Assembly (NCBI GenBank): GCA_003223935.1
Contig: QHXQ01000049.1
Span: forward strand, 1-64,000
DNA: 64,000 nucleotides
From: Acidobacteriota bacterium
GTDB lineage: Bacteria; Acidobacteriota; Blastocatellia; Pyrinomonadales; Pyrinomonadaceae
Direction of reading: 5' to 3'
The stretch's first letter is position 1. Each line of letters begins with the position of its first letter. Under the pieces are notes generated by a model, which was not told where the DNA came from, searched no databases, and saw nothing but the letters and a program-made list of their open reading frames with translations. A program made the translations under genes and the position numbers. This document shows positions 48,904 through 58,027 of the stretch, in pieces.

Positions 48904-49583
48904 TCAAACGGCGGCGGGCACGAGCCGTTCGAAGGCATCCGTCGGCAACTCTGCGAGCGTCTTGACGACGATGTCTGCCGCGAGCGTCGCGTGCGTCGAG
49001 AGCACGCCGACGGTGCGACAGCCCGCGCGACGTGCGCCTTCGAGACCGGCGGGCGCATCTTCAACGACGACTGCGCGTCGCGGCAGCACAGCAGCTTTGC
49101 GCGCGGCAGCCAGAAGATGTCCGGGTGCGGCTTGCCGCGTGCGACCTCTTCGGCGGACGCGAAGGCAAGAAAATAATTTTCGATGCCGAGCACCGACATG
49201 ATGGCCTCGATGTTTGCACGCGGCGCAGACGAAGCGACGCACTGCTGCCAACCGTCCGCTTGCAAGCGCGCAAGCCACTCGCGCACACCGGGCAGCGGCT
49301 CAATGCCGCGCGTGCGGATCAGTTCGCGGTAAAGCGTCTCTTTAATTTCTGCGATGCGTTCGATCTCTTGCGTGGAGAAGTCTGCGCCGAAGTAGCCGCG
49401 CAGTATTGTGTCGTTGCGTTGGCCGAAGGTTGATTCAAACTGCGCGCGGGTCAAGGCAAAATTCTCGCGCGCCAACGCCGCGCGCCAAGTCAGCCAGTGA
49501 TACTCCGCCGAATCAACGAGTGTGCCGTCCACGTCCCACAGAACTGCGCGGGCGGAAATATCACTTGCGTCTGCGTCTGTCAT
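48904..49583 (-). pseudogene. HAD-superfamily phosphatase, frameshifted
   Basis: From ATG 49583 (MTDADASDISARAVLWDVDG) the HAD motif I is DVDGTLVDS, with the nucleophile Asp. The cap and motif II (SSAPRANIEAIM) follow. At about 49117, after GKPHPDIF, one base is missing: the main frame turns into nonsense, while the neighbouring frame carries LAAARKAAVLPRRAVVVEDA and AGLEGARRAGCRTVGVLST to a stop at 48904. This second frame holds motif IV (EDAPAG). The gene is whole except for that one base, so a single base deletion in nature or a sequencing error is possible. Likely a phosphoglycolate- or sugar-phosphatase-like HAD. It lies beside ettA. Confidence 0.8.
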
Positions 49584-49611
49584 AGTTGTATTGAGCGCGC
49601 GGTCAGTTGTA

Positions 49612-49657
49612 ACACAGAGATGCACAAAGGGGCACAGAGACTCTATGATCTCTGTGT
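49612..49657. repeat. ACACAGAGA inverted repeat
   Basis: ACACAGAGA (49612-49620) and TCTCTGTGT (49649-49657) form a 9-bp inverted repeat around a spacer that itself has CACAAAG and CACAGAG units. It is upstream of the HAD gene and seems related in plan to the heptamer elements. Confidence 0.5.
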
Positions 49658-49790
49658 CAACAATTGATCGTTCGCGAAACTCAATTTCGAGTTGATCGAT
49701 CAAGCTCAGGCTTGTACCGCAACCCGACTGATTGCGTTATGATGCGGGGACGAGATCATCGTAAACCTTTGCGCATGAGGATGAGAGGTG

Positions 49791-50252
49791 ATGGAGCAGA
49801 GTTTGCAGGAGCATTACGCGCCGCAGATGGTTTGTTTCGGTTGCGGGCCGGCGAACCCGAAGGGCTTGCACATACGCAGCTTCGCGCGCGGCGCTGAGGT
49901 GGTCGCCGAGTGGCAGCCCGAAACTTATCATGAGGCTTTCCCCGGCGTCTTGAGTGGCGGCATCATCGGCACGCTGCTCGATTGTCATTCTAATTGGACG
50001 GCCGCCTATCACTTGATGCAGCGCAACGGTCTGTCTGCACCGCCCTGCACCGTCACAGCCGACTACGCGATTAAACTCCTGCGCCCGACGCCGACCGATG
50101 CGCCGGTGGAATTGATCGCCACGGTCGTCGAATCACAGGACGACCGCGCGATTGTCGAAGCGAAGTTGATCGCGCACGGCAAAGTCTGCGCCACCTGTCG
50201 CGGCACCTTTGTCGCTGTAAAGCCCGGCCATCCCGCTTATCATCGCTGGTAA
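49791..50252 (+). CDS. PaaI-type thioesterase (hotdog fold)
   Basis: A 153-residue protein from ATG 49791 (a GTG three bases earlier is less likely). The sequence has the hotdog helix with the active-site region (YHEAFPGVLSGGIIGTLLDC): Asp/His-containing, and TVTADYAIKLLRPTP as a following strand. The opening CFGCGPANPKGLHIRS is a Cys-rich lead that is common in this PaaI subgroup. It likely hydrolyses acyl-CoA thioesters (aryl or hydroxyacyl), in the cytoplasm. The HAD gene is head-to-head with it and a heptamer hairpin follows its stop. Substrate specificity cannot be read from the sequence. Confidence 0.88.
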   Translation: MEQSLQEHYAPQMVCFGCGPANPKGLHIRSFARGAEVVAEWQPETYHEAFPGVLSGGIIGTLLDCHSNWTAAYHLMQRNGLSAPPCTVTADYAIKLLRPTPTDAPVELIATVVESQDDRAIVEAKLIAHGKVCATCRGTFVAVKPGHPAYHRW

Positions 50253-50258
50253 GAACAG

Positions 50259-50322
50259 CAGTGACGAGTGATGAGTGACAAGAAATAAATCTGTCCTGCT
50301 TGTCACTCATCACTCGTCACTG
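50259..50322. repeat. Heptamer hairpin F (GTGACGA units)
   Basis: A perfect 24-bp inverted repeat: left arm 50259-50282 (CAGTGACGAGTGATGAGTGA and following bases), right arm 50299-50322, then TTTTT. It lies between the thioesterase stop and the MFS gene tail, where it can act as a shared terminator for the convergent genes. Confidence 0.9.
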
Positions 50323-50326
50323 TTTT

Positions 50327-51553
50327 TCATCTTCTTCCCTGTGCGATCTTCGCTGCCTCTGGCAAGCGGCGCAGGCGCAGCATCGAGTAGATGCCAAAGA
50401 GCGGGCCGGGGGCGAGAGCGGCGAAGGCGTAGCGCCAACCGACGCGGGCAACGAGCAAGGGGATGAGCTTGATCGAGGCGGTCGTGAGCAGAAAGCCGAG
50501 ACAGGTTTGCAGCGTGAGGGCTGTGCCGATGTATTTAGGGTCGCCGAGTTCCGTCACGCAACCGGAGAACTGCGCCGAGTCTGCGACGACCGACGCGCCC
50601 CAGATGAGCATGATCATTAACAGCAAGATTGGCTGCGCCTGAAATAGAAATCCGACGATCACACAACACGCGCCGCTTATGCCCATCGCCCAAGAGGTGA
50701 CGAGCGTGCGCCCGACGCGATCTGCGAGTAGCCCGCCCGCCACACAGCCAACCGCGCCCGCGCCGATAACGAGAAACGCGAACACTTCGGCGAGCGTCGG
50801 GTCGTGTCCTTGCAGACTCGCGCGCAGCATCACGGGCGTCCAAGTCCACATCGCGTAGAGTTCCCACATGTGGCCGAAGTAGCCGAAGTTGGCGAGCCTG
50901 ACGCCGCGATTGCGAAAGACGTTTGTGACCTGCGCGAAATCGAATGGCGCTGTCGGTTGTGAGTATGGGCCATCGCCGACGAAGAGCAGTACGATCAATC
51001 CGCCGAGCACAGCGAGCACGGAGATCGCGAGCATGTTTGCGCGCCAGTCCGTGCTGCCGATAGCGTTGACCAGATAAGGTGAAGCTTTACCAAGCGTGAG
51101 CGCGCCGACGAGCACACCGAGCGCCATGCCGCGCCCGCGTCGAAACCAAGTGGCCATCAGTTTCATGCCCGGCGGATAGACGCCCGCAAGACATGCGCCG
51201 GTCAGAAAGCGCAGCAGCACGCCGGTCTGTAGGTCGTGCGCGTAAGCGGCGAAGAGCGCGTTTGTGAGCGCGCCGAGTGCGGCTGAGATGGCGAAGAGAT
51301 AACGCGAATTGATAATGTCCGGCAGGTTGACGAGCGCGCTAACGAGCGTGCCGGCGACGAAGCCGAATTGCACGGCGAGCGTGAGCCAACCGGCGTGCGG
51401 CGCGTCGAGATGCCAATCGTACTGCAAGACCGGCACGACCGCCGCCGCGCTGAACCACAGCGACATGCCAAGCAACTCGGCGAGCGCGAGCAACGCAAGT
51501 GCGCGCCAACGACCATGCTGTTCAAGCTCTTGCTCGTTTGTTTGATCCATCAT
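50327..51553 (-). CDS. MFS transporter
   Basis: A 408-residue membrane protein with about 12 hydrophobic spans, from ATG 51553. The A-motif-like loop appears as GLLADRVGRTLVTSWAMG in the middle, and a charged loop follows the first half (RRGRGMALGVLVGALTLGK). Segments such as LALLALAELLGMSLWFSAAA (span 1) and LLMIMLIWGASVVADSAQF support the major facilitator superfamily. The substrate is not clear; a family hit would be needed to choose between sugar, drug or organic-acid types. Its start is directly downstream of a strong terminator of the BNR-repeat gene. Confidence 0.88.
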   Translation of the reverse strand: MMDQTNEQELEQHGRWRALALLALAELLGMSLWFSAAAVVPVLQYDWHLDAPHAGWLTLAVQFGFVAGTLVSALVNLPDIINSRYLFAISAALGALTNALFAAYAHDLQTGVLLRFLTGACLAGVYPPGMKLMATWFRRGRGMALGVLVGALTLGKASPYLVNAIGSTDWRANMLAISVLAVLGGLIVLLFVGDGPYSQPTAPFDFAQVTNVFRNRGVRLANFGYFGHMWELYAMWTWTPVMLRASLQGHDPTLAEVFAFLVIGAGAVGCVAGGLLADRVGRTLVTSWAMGISGACCVIVGFLFQAQPILLLMIMLIWGASVVADSAQFSGCVTELGDPKYIGTALTLQTCLGFLLTTASIKLIPLLVARVGWRYAFAALAPGPLFGIYSMLRLRRLPEAAKIAQGRR

Positions 51554-51568
51554 GCGCCGCACAAAAAA

Positions 51569-51596
51569 TTAACGGCCGCCTTGCGACGGCCGTTAA
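51569..51596 (-). terminator. Intrinsic terminator of BNR-repeat gene
   Basis: TTAACGGCCG (51569-51578) and CGGCCGTTAA (51587-51596) make a 10-bp stem with an 8-base loop. On the minus strand it is followed by a T-run (TTTTTT), giving a textbook rho-independent terminator for the gene ending at 51641. Confidence 0.85.
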
Positions 51597-51640
51597 CCTT
51601 GCCAGCAAATTAGTAAATGATCAATGGCGCGGCGTACTCG

Positions 51641-53375
51641 TCAGTGCGGGTACGCCTGTGTCAATGGGTCGAGCGTGAAGAGGCCCGCTCCCGAAGACTG
51701 GCGCGCGATGGTTGCTTTCTTCGTGCCCGAGTTCGGGAACGAATTGATGCATGCGCCCATGCAGCCGTCTGCGTAAGCGACGAGCACGCGTCCTTCTGTA
51801 TCAACGGTTGTATCAATGAAGTCGAGCAGGTTGCGGTCGCCGCCGGTGCAACCAAGACCACCCGAACAGATCGTGCCGCGCTGGACGGGATCGTTCGGCG
51901 TCGCGTTGACCGTGAGCCATGAACGCCCGCCGTCGTAAGTCACAGCCACGTAGAGATACCAGACGGCCGCAGGGTCGCCGCCCGGTTTGTCTGTGCCGAG
52001 GAAGGCAGAGTTGCGCACAAGGCCGGGCGCGACATCTGTGTCATAAGCCCAAGTCTGGCCGCGATCACGCGAGACGGCGACGTGTGCGTTGCCGCCGCCG
52101 GTCTTGTAACCGAAATAGATTGTGCCATCGGTGGCGATGCTGACGGATGGGTCCCAATCGCTCGGCACGCTATCGCCGATGTCGTTCGTCAGATCATCAT
52201 CCACCACTTTGTGGACAGACCAACTGACGCCGTTATCGGTCGAAACGGCAACGCCTTGATTTTCGCCGCAGTTGTGATTCGGCATATAGACCGTGCCGTC
52301 GGGCGCGACCTTGACGTGCCCGTGTATGCCGCCACACTCGGTTGTGTAGAGCGGCACGGTCGGGCCGTAGGTCAAGCCGCCATCGGGACTCATGGCGCAG
52401 AAGGCCGTATATAGTTGTTGTGAGCAATAGTAAACGGCATTCGGATAGACGGACGTGCCGCCGATGAGCGGTGGCGCGAAGGGGCCGCCGCCGACCGTCT
52501 GATGATCCACGCCCGAAGTCATGCCGCCACCTTCGTTCGGCGTCCAAGTCGTGCCGTCGTCGTCGGAATAAGATGAGAGACTGGTTGTGCCGGAGAGTTG
52601 CGAGACGATGGTGCGCCCCGTCGTGCGATCCGTGAACAGGATCGGATCGAGCGAGGTGCGCGCGAGGTGATCGGGCTGACGTTCTCCCACGACGCGGTCG
52701 CAGGGCTGACTGTGTCGTTGAAGGTCACGCGCAAGGTCTGCAACTCGGCCTCAAACAGCACATTGCCACTCTTCCAGTTGACGCCGATAGACGGCTCGCC
52801 CGAAGCGTTGCCGAGCATCGGTGGTGAAACGAAGTTTTGAAACGTCGGCGCAGTGCCCTGTCCGGCGGGGCGGGCTTGGGGTTTCTGGCTCACCCAGATT
52901 TTCGTCGTCACGGTGTCGCCGAGCGAATTAAAGGGCACGATGCGCAGAACATAGCTCGCGGATGTGGCCGCAGCACAATGTATTCGGGCATCGAGGACGA
53001 ACCGGCCTGCGCGTAGATGCGATTATTTTTATAAACGACGATGTCGAAATCCGCGTGCACATTCGTCCAGCCGAAGCGGACGCGCACCTCCTGCGTGTCC
53101 ACATAACCATCGGGCACGTTGACCGTCAGAAAATAATCATCGCAGGGCACGGTCGGGCTGCACATCAGACTGACCAAGCCCGAAGGATTCGAGACGACGA
53201 AAGGCCCCGTCGTGTAGGTGATCGGGTTCGCTTCAGAGTTGGCGAGCGTGACGATGCCGCTCGGCGGATTCGCGCCTGCCGTCCGGCGCAGCCACACCAA
53301 GCTAACGAGACAAACGCACGCAACGAGGACGACCGACAGACGCAACGTAGTCAGTTTCACCTGTTGACGAATCAT
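51641..53375 (-). pseudogene. BNR/sialidase-like repeat protein, two frameshifts
   Basis: Three overlapping frames read as one protein. The N-terminal part starts at ATG 53375 (MIRQQVKL; AGGGAG upstream) with a signal peptide to about residue 36, then a beta-rich part. Near 52955 the frame moves to YVLRIVPFNSLGDTVTTKIW, and near 52675 it moves again to the last frame, in which the bulk (about 340 residues) shows BNR-like units such as SPDGGLTYGPTV, STDNGVSWSVH, SRDRGQTWAY and YDGGRSWLTV. These are the Asp-box repeats of sialidase-type beta-propellers. Two independent base changes suggest decay, or two read errors; sequence alone does not decide. It would be an exported six-bladed propeller. 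A strong terminator follows. Confidence 0.8.
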
Positions 53376-53575
53376 GAGCAGTTCTCCCTTCATTGGCTTA
53401 CACAGTTGGCCCGCACGCGCCGGACGAATGGACGAACGCGGAGTGCGCACGCAAACACGTAAAGGCTCAAACTGTGGCGACGGGTACAGGATAGGCAGGC
53501 TGGTTGAGAAATTCTTGAGGCAAACTTGAGCCGGCGCGGGAGAGTAATAATTAACTGCGCGCGGCGGGAAATAAG

Positions 53576-53616
53576 GATAAGGCGGAAGGATGAAACTTCA
53601 CCTTTCCGCCTTTATC
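53576..53616 (-). terminator. Long hairpin after the TPR gene
   Basis: GATAAGGCGGAAGG pairs with CCTTTCCGCCTTTATC with one bulge, and TGAA pairs with TTCA inside. It is on the 3' side of the TPR lipoprotein gene (53669), so it may end its transcript. No perfect T-run, but a TTTATC end. Confidence 0.6.
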
Positions 53617-53625
53617 TGTGCTTCC

Positions 53626-53652
53626 CCGCCCGCTACCGCAGGTGGTATTGAC
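53626..53652. repeat. CCCGCTACCGCAGG element, copy 2
   Basis: CCCGCTACCGCAGGTGGTATTGAC matches the element at 34416-34446 except at two positions. It is next to the hairpin above and 20 bp before the TPR gene stop. Function unknown. Confidence 0.5.
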
Positions 53653-53668
53653 TTCAAACAATGCTCGT

Positions 53669-54460
53669 TCACTGCCTCTTCAACAACTCGCGCGCTTCGC
53701 TGGCACACTGTTCATACTCAGGCAGGTAGTCGGCAGTGGGCTTCATGGCGAGGATGAAGCTTAGCTGTTTGCGCGCATCGTCAGGTTTTTTGTTGGCCAG
53801 GTAAGCTTTGGCCAATTGTAAGCGGAGCATCGAGTTCTGTGGCCCGTATGGCAACCCCTTTTCGAGTATGGTCAAAGCGCGTTGGCGGTCGCCGCCGAGC
53901 CATTCGGGCAGTTCGAGATCGAGCCGGCCCAAAGCCATGTAGGTGCTGCCATCGTAGAGGCCCGCGTCGAGTTGCTGCGCCGCCGCCATCTCGTGGCGCA
54001 GTTTGTCTGCATCGGAGAGGCCCGCGAGCGGCCCTTCGGTCTGTGCGAGTCCGCCGTAGTTTGCGCCGAGCCAGAAATGGCCTTCGGGTTTACTAGGCTC
54101 GACGCGCACGGCCACATCGCCCGCCTCAATGCCCTCACGGAACAGAGCATCGCGCTCCTTATCATCCTGCGACTGATCGCCCAGCGTATAAGCCAGCCGC
54201 GCCATGCGCCACGCCGCGTCGTAATTGCCGGGCGCGACAGCCCGCGCACGTTTGATCAGTTCGAGACCGGCGCGCAGACGCTCGCGCTCGGCGCGGTGCG
54301 CGTAGCATTCGTCGGCTTGTGCGAGCAGCGCCGGATCGGGCGCGGGATTGATCATGGCCGCTTCCGTCGCAGACTTGGTTGACGAGCAAGCGCAAAGTTG
54401 CAGACAGATCAGACCGACAACGATCAGTTGCAGATAAGTGATCGCGGATTTACTTTTCAT
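53669..54460 (-). CDS. TPR-containing lipoprotein
   Basis: A 263-residue protein from ATG 54460; ten upstream in-frame residues are not needed. MKSKSAITYLQLIVVGLICL leads to LCAC, a good lipobox, so Cys25 should be lipidated. The mature part is alpha-helical with several TPR-like units (ADECYAHRAERERLRAGLEL, MARLAYTLGDQSQDDKERDA, FWLGANYGGLAQTEGPLAGL, LQLAKAYLANKKPDDARKQL). The spacing is irregular, so the repeats are loose. It probably sits at the periplasmic face and binds partner proteins. It is divergent from the PilZ gene, and no operon partner is seen. Confidence 0.85.
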   Translation of the reverse strand: MKSKSAITYLQLIVVGLICLQLCACSSTKSATEAAMINPAPDPALLAQADECYAHRAERERLRAGLELIKRARAVAPGNYDAAWRMARLAYTLGDQSQDDKERDALFREGIEAGDVAVRVEPSKPEGHFWLGANYGGLAQTEGPLAGLSDADKLRHEMAAAQQLDAGLYDGSTYMALGRLDLELPEWLGGDRQRALTILEKGLPYGPQNSMLRLQLAKAYLANKKPDDARKQLSFILAMKPTADYLPEYEQCASEARELLKRQ

Positions 54461-54587
54461 AGCGCGCGGTATTATAACCTTTAGTAGCACTCGCGTCTGT
54501 TTTTTTTCGCTTAGGCCGCCCTGAAGAGTTCATTCAACCGATTGCGCCCGCCCGCTATCGTTTACACGTTCGCGCTGAGGATAAAAC

Positions 54588-54914
54588 GTGTCCGAGATAC
54601 CACCGACCGGTGAAAAGAGACGTCATCGACGCATCAGAGTCTCGCTCTCTATGGATTGGGGATTTACGAGCGACTGTGAACAGCAAGGACGGATCACAAG
54701 CATCAGCCTCGGCGGCTGCTTCGTGCAGACGCCCGACGAAATTCAAGCCCGCGAGCAGTTGTACATTCGGTTGAATCTGGCGGAAGAGCATCTGCTGCGC
54801 GGAGAAGTTCGCTATCACATGCCCGAGGTCGGCTTTGGCGTCATGTTCATTGATCTGACGATTGAAGATCAACAGGCGCTTGAAACGTTCATCGCGTCAT
54901 ACGGTCAGACATAG
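54588..54914 (+). CDS. PilZ domain protein with altered motif
   Basis: A 108-residue single PilZ domain from ATG 54588. RRHRRIRVSLSMDW has the RxxxR part of the c-di-GMP site. The usual second motif D/NxSxxG is present as SISLGG, with Ser in place of Asp or Asn, so nucleotide affinity may be reduced or absent. The C-terminal beta strands (RGEVRYHMPEVGFGVMFID) match the domain end. PilZ proteins relay c-di-GMP to motility or secretion, but no cyclase or pilus gene is in the window. It is a single gene divergent from the TPR lipoprotein, and convergent with DUF434. Confidence 0.85.
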   Translation: MSEIPPTGEKRRHRRIRVSLSMDWGFTSDCEQQGRITSISLGGCFVQTPDEIQAREQLYIRLNLAEEHLLRGEVRYHMPEVGFGVMFIDLTIEDQQALETFIASYGQT

Positions 54915-54929
54915 GCGTGCGTCGCCCGC

Positions 54930-55667
54930 TTAAACCCGCAGATCGATTAGCCACAGTTCAAGCTGCGCCTGCGCGCAGAGGTGCGGCGTCAGGTTCGTCC
55001 AACGCGCGACACCGTCAAGCACCGTCGAGTCGGAAGTTAAAGCGATGGCGGCGGCTGCCTGAATCACCGCGTCCGGGTTGAAGGGCAACTCCACTTGCCA
55101 AGTCCAGCCGTGCTGCTCGGCCGCCGTTCTGATCTTGACGGCGAGCCGGCCGCTGTTTGAGACGGGCCGGTCAAGTAACCATTGTGCGCTGCCGACGCCA
55201 AGCGTTGCTAGCGTTGCGCCGATCAAGTTGACGGCCCGCTCGGTCTCTTGCACCGAGCGATACGAGCCATGCACGCTTGCGAGATCGCGCAGGCAACCGT
55301 CACGACATAAGAGCAATAGCCCGCCGCTCAAGGCCGCTTCGAGCGTGATCATCAAGTTGAAGCCGTCAATAACGACCCGCTCGCCGCAGAGTCGTTCTAA
55401 GGGCACGCAAGTCTCGCTGCGATGTGTGAGGCTCTGATCCGAACAGGCGGCGCGCGCCAGCGCCAAGCGTTGCCGCTCCGTCAGGCTGTGTCTATCGCCC
55501 ACCAGCTTGAGCGCAGACTTAATCTGATAACCGCGTGTGAGCAACCAGCAGAGTTCCGTCGCAGCCGTGCGCAAAGTTGGCACGCGCTCCGGCGCGAACA
55601 GGACGCGATCCGCCGGATGTGCGCCGCGATGTTGTCGCTGATCTGGGCACACAAGAGAAAGGAACAA
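54930..55667 (-). CDS. DUF434 domain protein
   Basis: A 245-residue protein. The N-terminal RGAHPADRVLFAPERVPTLR and the following LKLVGDRHSLTERQRLALAR match DUF434. The rest, with VVIDGFNLMITLEAALSGG and CLRDLASVHGSYRS, matches the associated DUF5616 nuclease-like (NYN/PIN-related?) domain; the conserved DGFN is suggestive of a metal-binding Asp. Function unproven in the literature I know. It may act on RNA or DNA. Start ATG 55667, adjacent to heptamer hairpin G. Its stop faces the PilZ gene. Confidence 0.8.
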   Translation of the reverse strand: MFLSLVCPDQRQHRGAHPADRVLFAPERVPTLRTAATELCWLLTRGYQIKSALKLVGDRHSLTERQRLALARAACSDQSLTHRSETCVPLERLCGERVVIDGFNLMITLEAALSGGLLLLCRDGCLRDLASVHGSYRSVQETERAVNLIGATLATLGVGSAQWLLDRPVSNSGRLAVKIRTAAEQHGWTWQVELPFNPDAVIQAAAAIALTSDSTVLDGVARWTNLTPHLCAQAQLELWLIDLRV

Positions 55668-55728
55668 TGATGAATGCGGAATGATGAATTAAAACAACCA
55701 TCTTTCATCCATCATCCCGCATTCATCA
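55668..55728. repeat. Heptamer hairpin G (GAATGAT units)
   Basis: Left arm 55668-55686 has GAATGAT, GAATGCG, GAATGAT, GAAT; right arm 55710-55728 is complementary apart from one mismatch (CATCATCCCGCATTCATCA). It lies between the DUF434 start and the M13 peptidase stop. Confidence 0.8.
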
Positions 55729-55732
55729 TGCT

Positions 55733-57841
55733 TTACCAAATTTGGCAGCGTTTGTCCGGCGGGCGCACCATCGTGTCGCCGGCCTTGCATTGGAAGGCGG
55801 CGGCGAACTGCGCCATGTTCGAGAGCGGCCCGTTGACTCTGAAACGATTGGGCGGGTGCGGGTCTGTGACCACACGGCGACGCGCCTCTTCGGGTCGGGT
55901 GTTGCTGGCCCAGACCTGCGCCCAGCCGAGGAAGAAACGCTGATCGGGCGTGAAGCCGTCAATCAAATTTTCAGGCTTCCCCCCTTGCGCTTTCCTGAAC
56001 GCGGCATAGGAGATGGTCAAGCCACCCAGATCGGCCACAGATTCGCCGACGACGAGTTGGCCTTTGACGTGGACGCCCGGCTCGATCTCGTAGCTGTCGA
56101 ACTGTTTGACCACGCAATCCGTCCGCGCCTTGAAGTTGGCGAAATCATCCTTCGTCCACCAATCAACGAGATTGCCTTCGGCATCGAACTTCGCGCCCTG
56201 ATCGTCGAAGCCGTGCGTCATCTCGTGGCCGATGACCGCGCCGATGCCGCCGTAGTTGACGGCATCGTCAGCCTTCGGATCGTAGAATGGCGGTTGCAGG
56301 ATGCCGGCCGGAAAGACGATCTCATTCATCGAAGGGTTGTAGTAAGCGTTCACGGTCGGCGGCGTCATACCCCACTCGGTGCGCTCGACGGGCCGGCCGA
56401 TCTTGTTGAGGTTGCGCCGTAACTCAAACTCCGCGCCGCGCCGCACGTTTTCCAGATATTCGCCGCGCGTGACCGTCAGCGCCTCGTAGTTGCGCCACAC
56501 GTCCGGGTAGCCGATCTTGCGCGTGAAGGCGTTGAGCTTGGCGATGGCGCGCTGGCGCGTGACATCGCTCATCCAACTGAGCGTCGAGAGATCGGTTTGC
56601 AGCGCCGTGATCAGGTTCTGCACCATCGCGCGCGCATGCGCCCGCGCCTGCGGCGTGAAAGTCTTCTGCACGTAGAACTGGCCCAACGCTTCGCCGAGCA
56701 CGTTGTCTGCGCCCGCCACGCAACGCTTCCAGCGCGGCAGGATCTGCTGCGTGCCGCTCAGCACGTGGCCGTTGAAATTGAAATCTTCCTGCACGAAGGC
56801 CGAAGACAAAAGCGACGCGGTCGAGTTGAGCACGTGCCAACGCAGATAGGTTTTCCAATCATCAATCGGCACGGTCGTGAGCACGTGATCGAGCGCCTTG
56901 AAGAAATCGGGCTGCCCGACGTTGATCTCTTTGACGCCGTTGACGCCGCGCGCATTCAGGTATTCCGTCCAACTGAAGTGCGGCGTCAATTCGTTCACTT
57001 CCGTCACGGAAATCTTGTGATAGTTCGCTTCCGGGCTGCGCCGCTCGATGCGCGTCTTTGAGACCTCAGCCAATTTTTTCTCGATCTCGAAGACCGTGTG
57101 CGCTTCTTTGTCGGCCATGGCGGCGCTATCGCCTGCGAGCGTCAGCATCTTGGCGACGTGCTTCACATACTCATCGCGCAGGTGTGTGCTATCCGGATCA
57201 TCTTTCGTGTAGTAGTCGCGGTCGGGCAGGCCAAGGCCGCCCTGTTGGGCCTGTGCGATCACCTCAGTTGATTTCTTGAAGTCTTGCGCCGCGCCGAAGC
57301 CGAATAGGCCGCGCAAGCCATAGTTGTGCATGCGCGCGATCTCGACTTCGAGGCCGCTCAAGTCTTTGATCGCGGCGATGCGCTGGAACTCCGGTTCAAT
57401 CGGCTTGATGCCTTCGGCTTCGATCTTCTCTTGGTCCATGCAACTCGCATAGAAGTCGCCGACCTTCTGTTCGAGGCTGCCCGGCTTGGCGCTCTTATTC
57501 TTCGCCGCCGCTTCGAGAATGTCGCGCAGCACCACACGATTCTTCTCGGCCAACTCGGAGAACTTGCCCCACTGTGGATATTCCGGCGGGATCGGGTTGT
57601 GGGCCATCCAACCGCCGTTGGCGAACTGATTGAAGTCCTGACAAGCATCGGCGTTGCGATCCAAGTTGGCGGGATCGAAGCCGTGAATCTCGGTGGCCGG
57701 CGCAAGTTTAGTGGCCGGCTTCGTCTTCTGCGCCGCGGCCGGCGTCAACGCCGCACGACCTCTGCGCTCGGTCAACAGCACTGTGCCCGCAACGAACAGC
57801 AAGCACAACGACACAACGATTCGCAATCTCCAAACGCGCAT
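55733..57841 (-). CDS. M13 family metallopeptidase (neprilysin-like)
   Basis: A 702-residue protein from ATG 57841, which gives a clear signal peptide (MRVWRLRIVVSLCLLFVAGT). The N-terminal M13 region has FDPANLDRNADACQDFNQFA, the conserved start. The catalytic HExxH is AVIGHEMTHGFDDQGAKFD (about residue 515), and the Glu ligand lies in GESVADLGGLTISY (about 575). The C-terminal motif DPHPPNRFRVNGPLSNMAQF and the final CxxW region (CQIW) match the family's end. A zinc-dependent exopeptidase/endopeptidase exported to the periplasm or surface; targets are small peptides. It is single-gene, with heptamer hairpins at both ends. Confidence 0.93.
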   Translation of the reverse strand: MRVWRLRIVVSLCLLFVAGTVLLTERRGRAALTPAAAQKTKPATKLAPATEIHGFDPANLDRNADACQDFNQFANGGWMAHNPIPPEYPQWGKFSELAEKNRVVLRDILEAAAKNKSAKPGSLEQKVGDFYASCMDQEKIEAEGIKPIEPEFQRIAAIKDLSGLEVEIARMHNYGLRGLFGFGAAQDFKKSTEVIAQAQQGGLGLPDRDYYTKDDPDSTHLRDEYVKHVAKMLTLAGDSAAMADKEAHTVFEIEKKLAEVSKTRIERRSPEANYHKISVTEVNELTPHFSWTEYLNARGVNGVKEINVGQPDFFKALDHVLTTVPIDDWKTYLRWHVLNSTASLLSSAFVQEDFNFNGHVLSGTQQILPRWKRCVAGADNVLGEALGQFYVQKTFTPQARAHARAMVQNLITALQTDLSTLSWMSDVTRQRAIAKLNAFTRKIGYPDVWRNYEALTVTRGEYLENVRRGAEFELRRNLNKIGRPVERTEWGMTPPTVNAYYNPSMNEIVFPAGILQPPFYDPKADDAVNYGGIGAVIGHEMTHGFDDQGAKFDAEGNLVDWWTKDDFANFKARTDCVVKQFDSYEIEPGVHVKGQLVVGESVADLGGLTISYAAFRKAQGGKPENLIDGFTPDQRFFLGWAQVWASNTRPEEARRRVVTDPHPPNRFRVNGPLSNMAQFAAAFQCKAGDTMVRPPDKRCQIW

Positions 57842-57947
57842 GGCAATTCGCACCTCACTCGGCAAGATGTGGCTATCGGGGAACTTTGACAGAATGTGGC
57901 CACATCATACCAGCATGCAGCCGTTTTGCGTAGCCTGATTGGCGGGG

Positions 57948-58027
57948 AAAGCAGTGATAAGGGACGAGTGCCGAGACGAGTTAAAGACATGTTCTTGCTT
58001 GTCACTCGTCACTCGTCCCTGCTTTTA
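57948..58027. repeat. Heptamer hairpin H (GAGTGACGA-like units)
   Basis: AAAGCAGTGATAAGGGACGA on the left and TCGTCACTCGTCCCTGCTTT on the right form imperfect arms of about 30 bp built from degenerate 7-mers. It lies between the M13 peptidase start and the FKBP stop. Confidence 0.8.
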
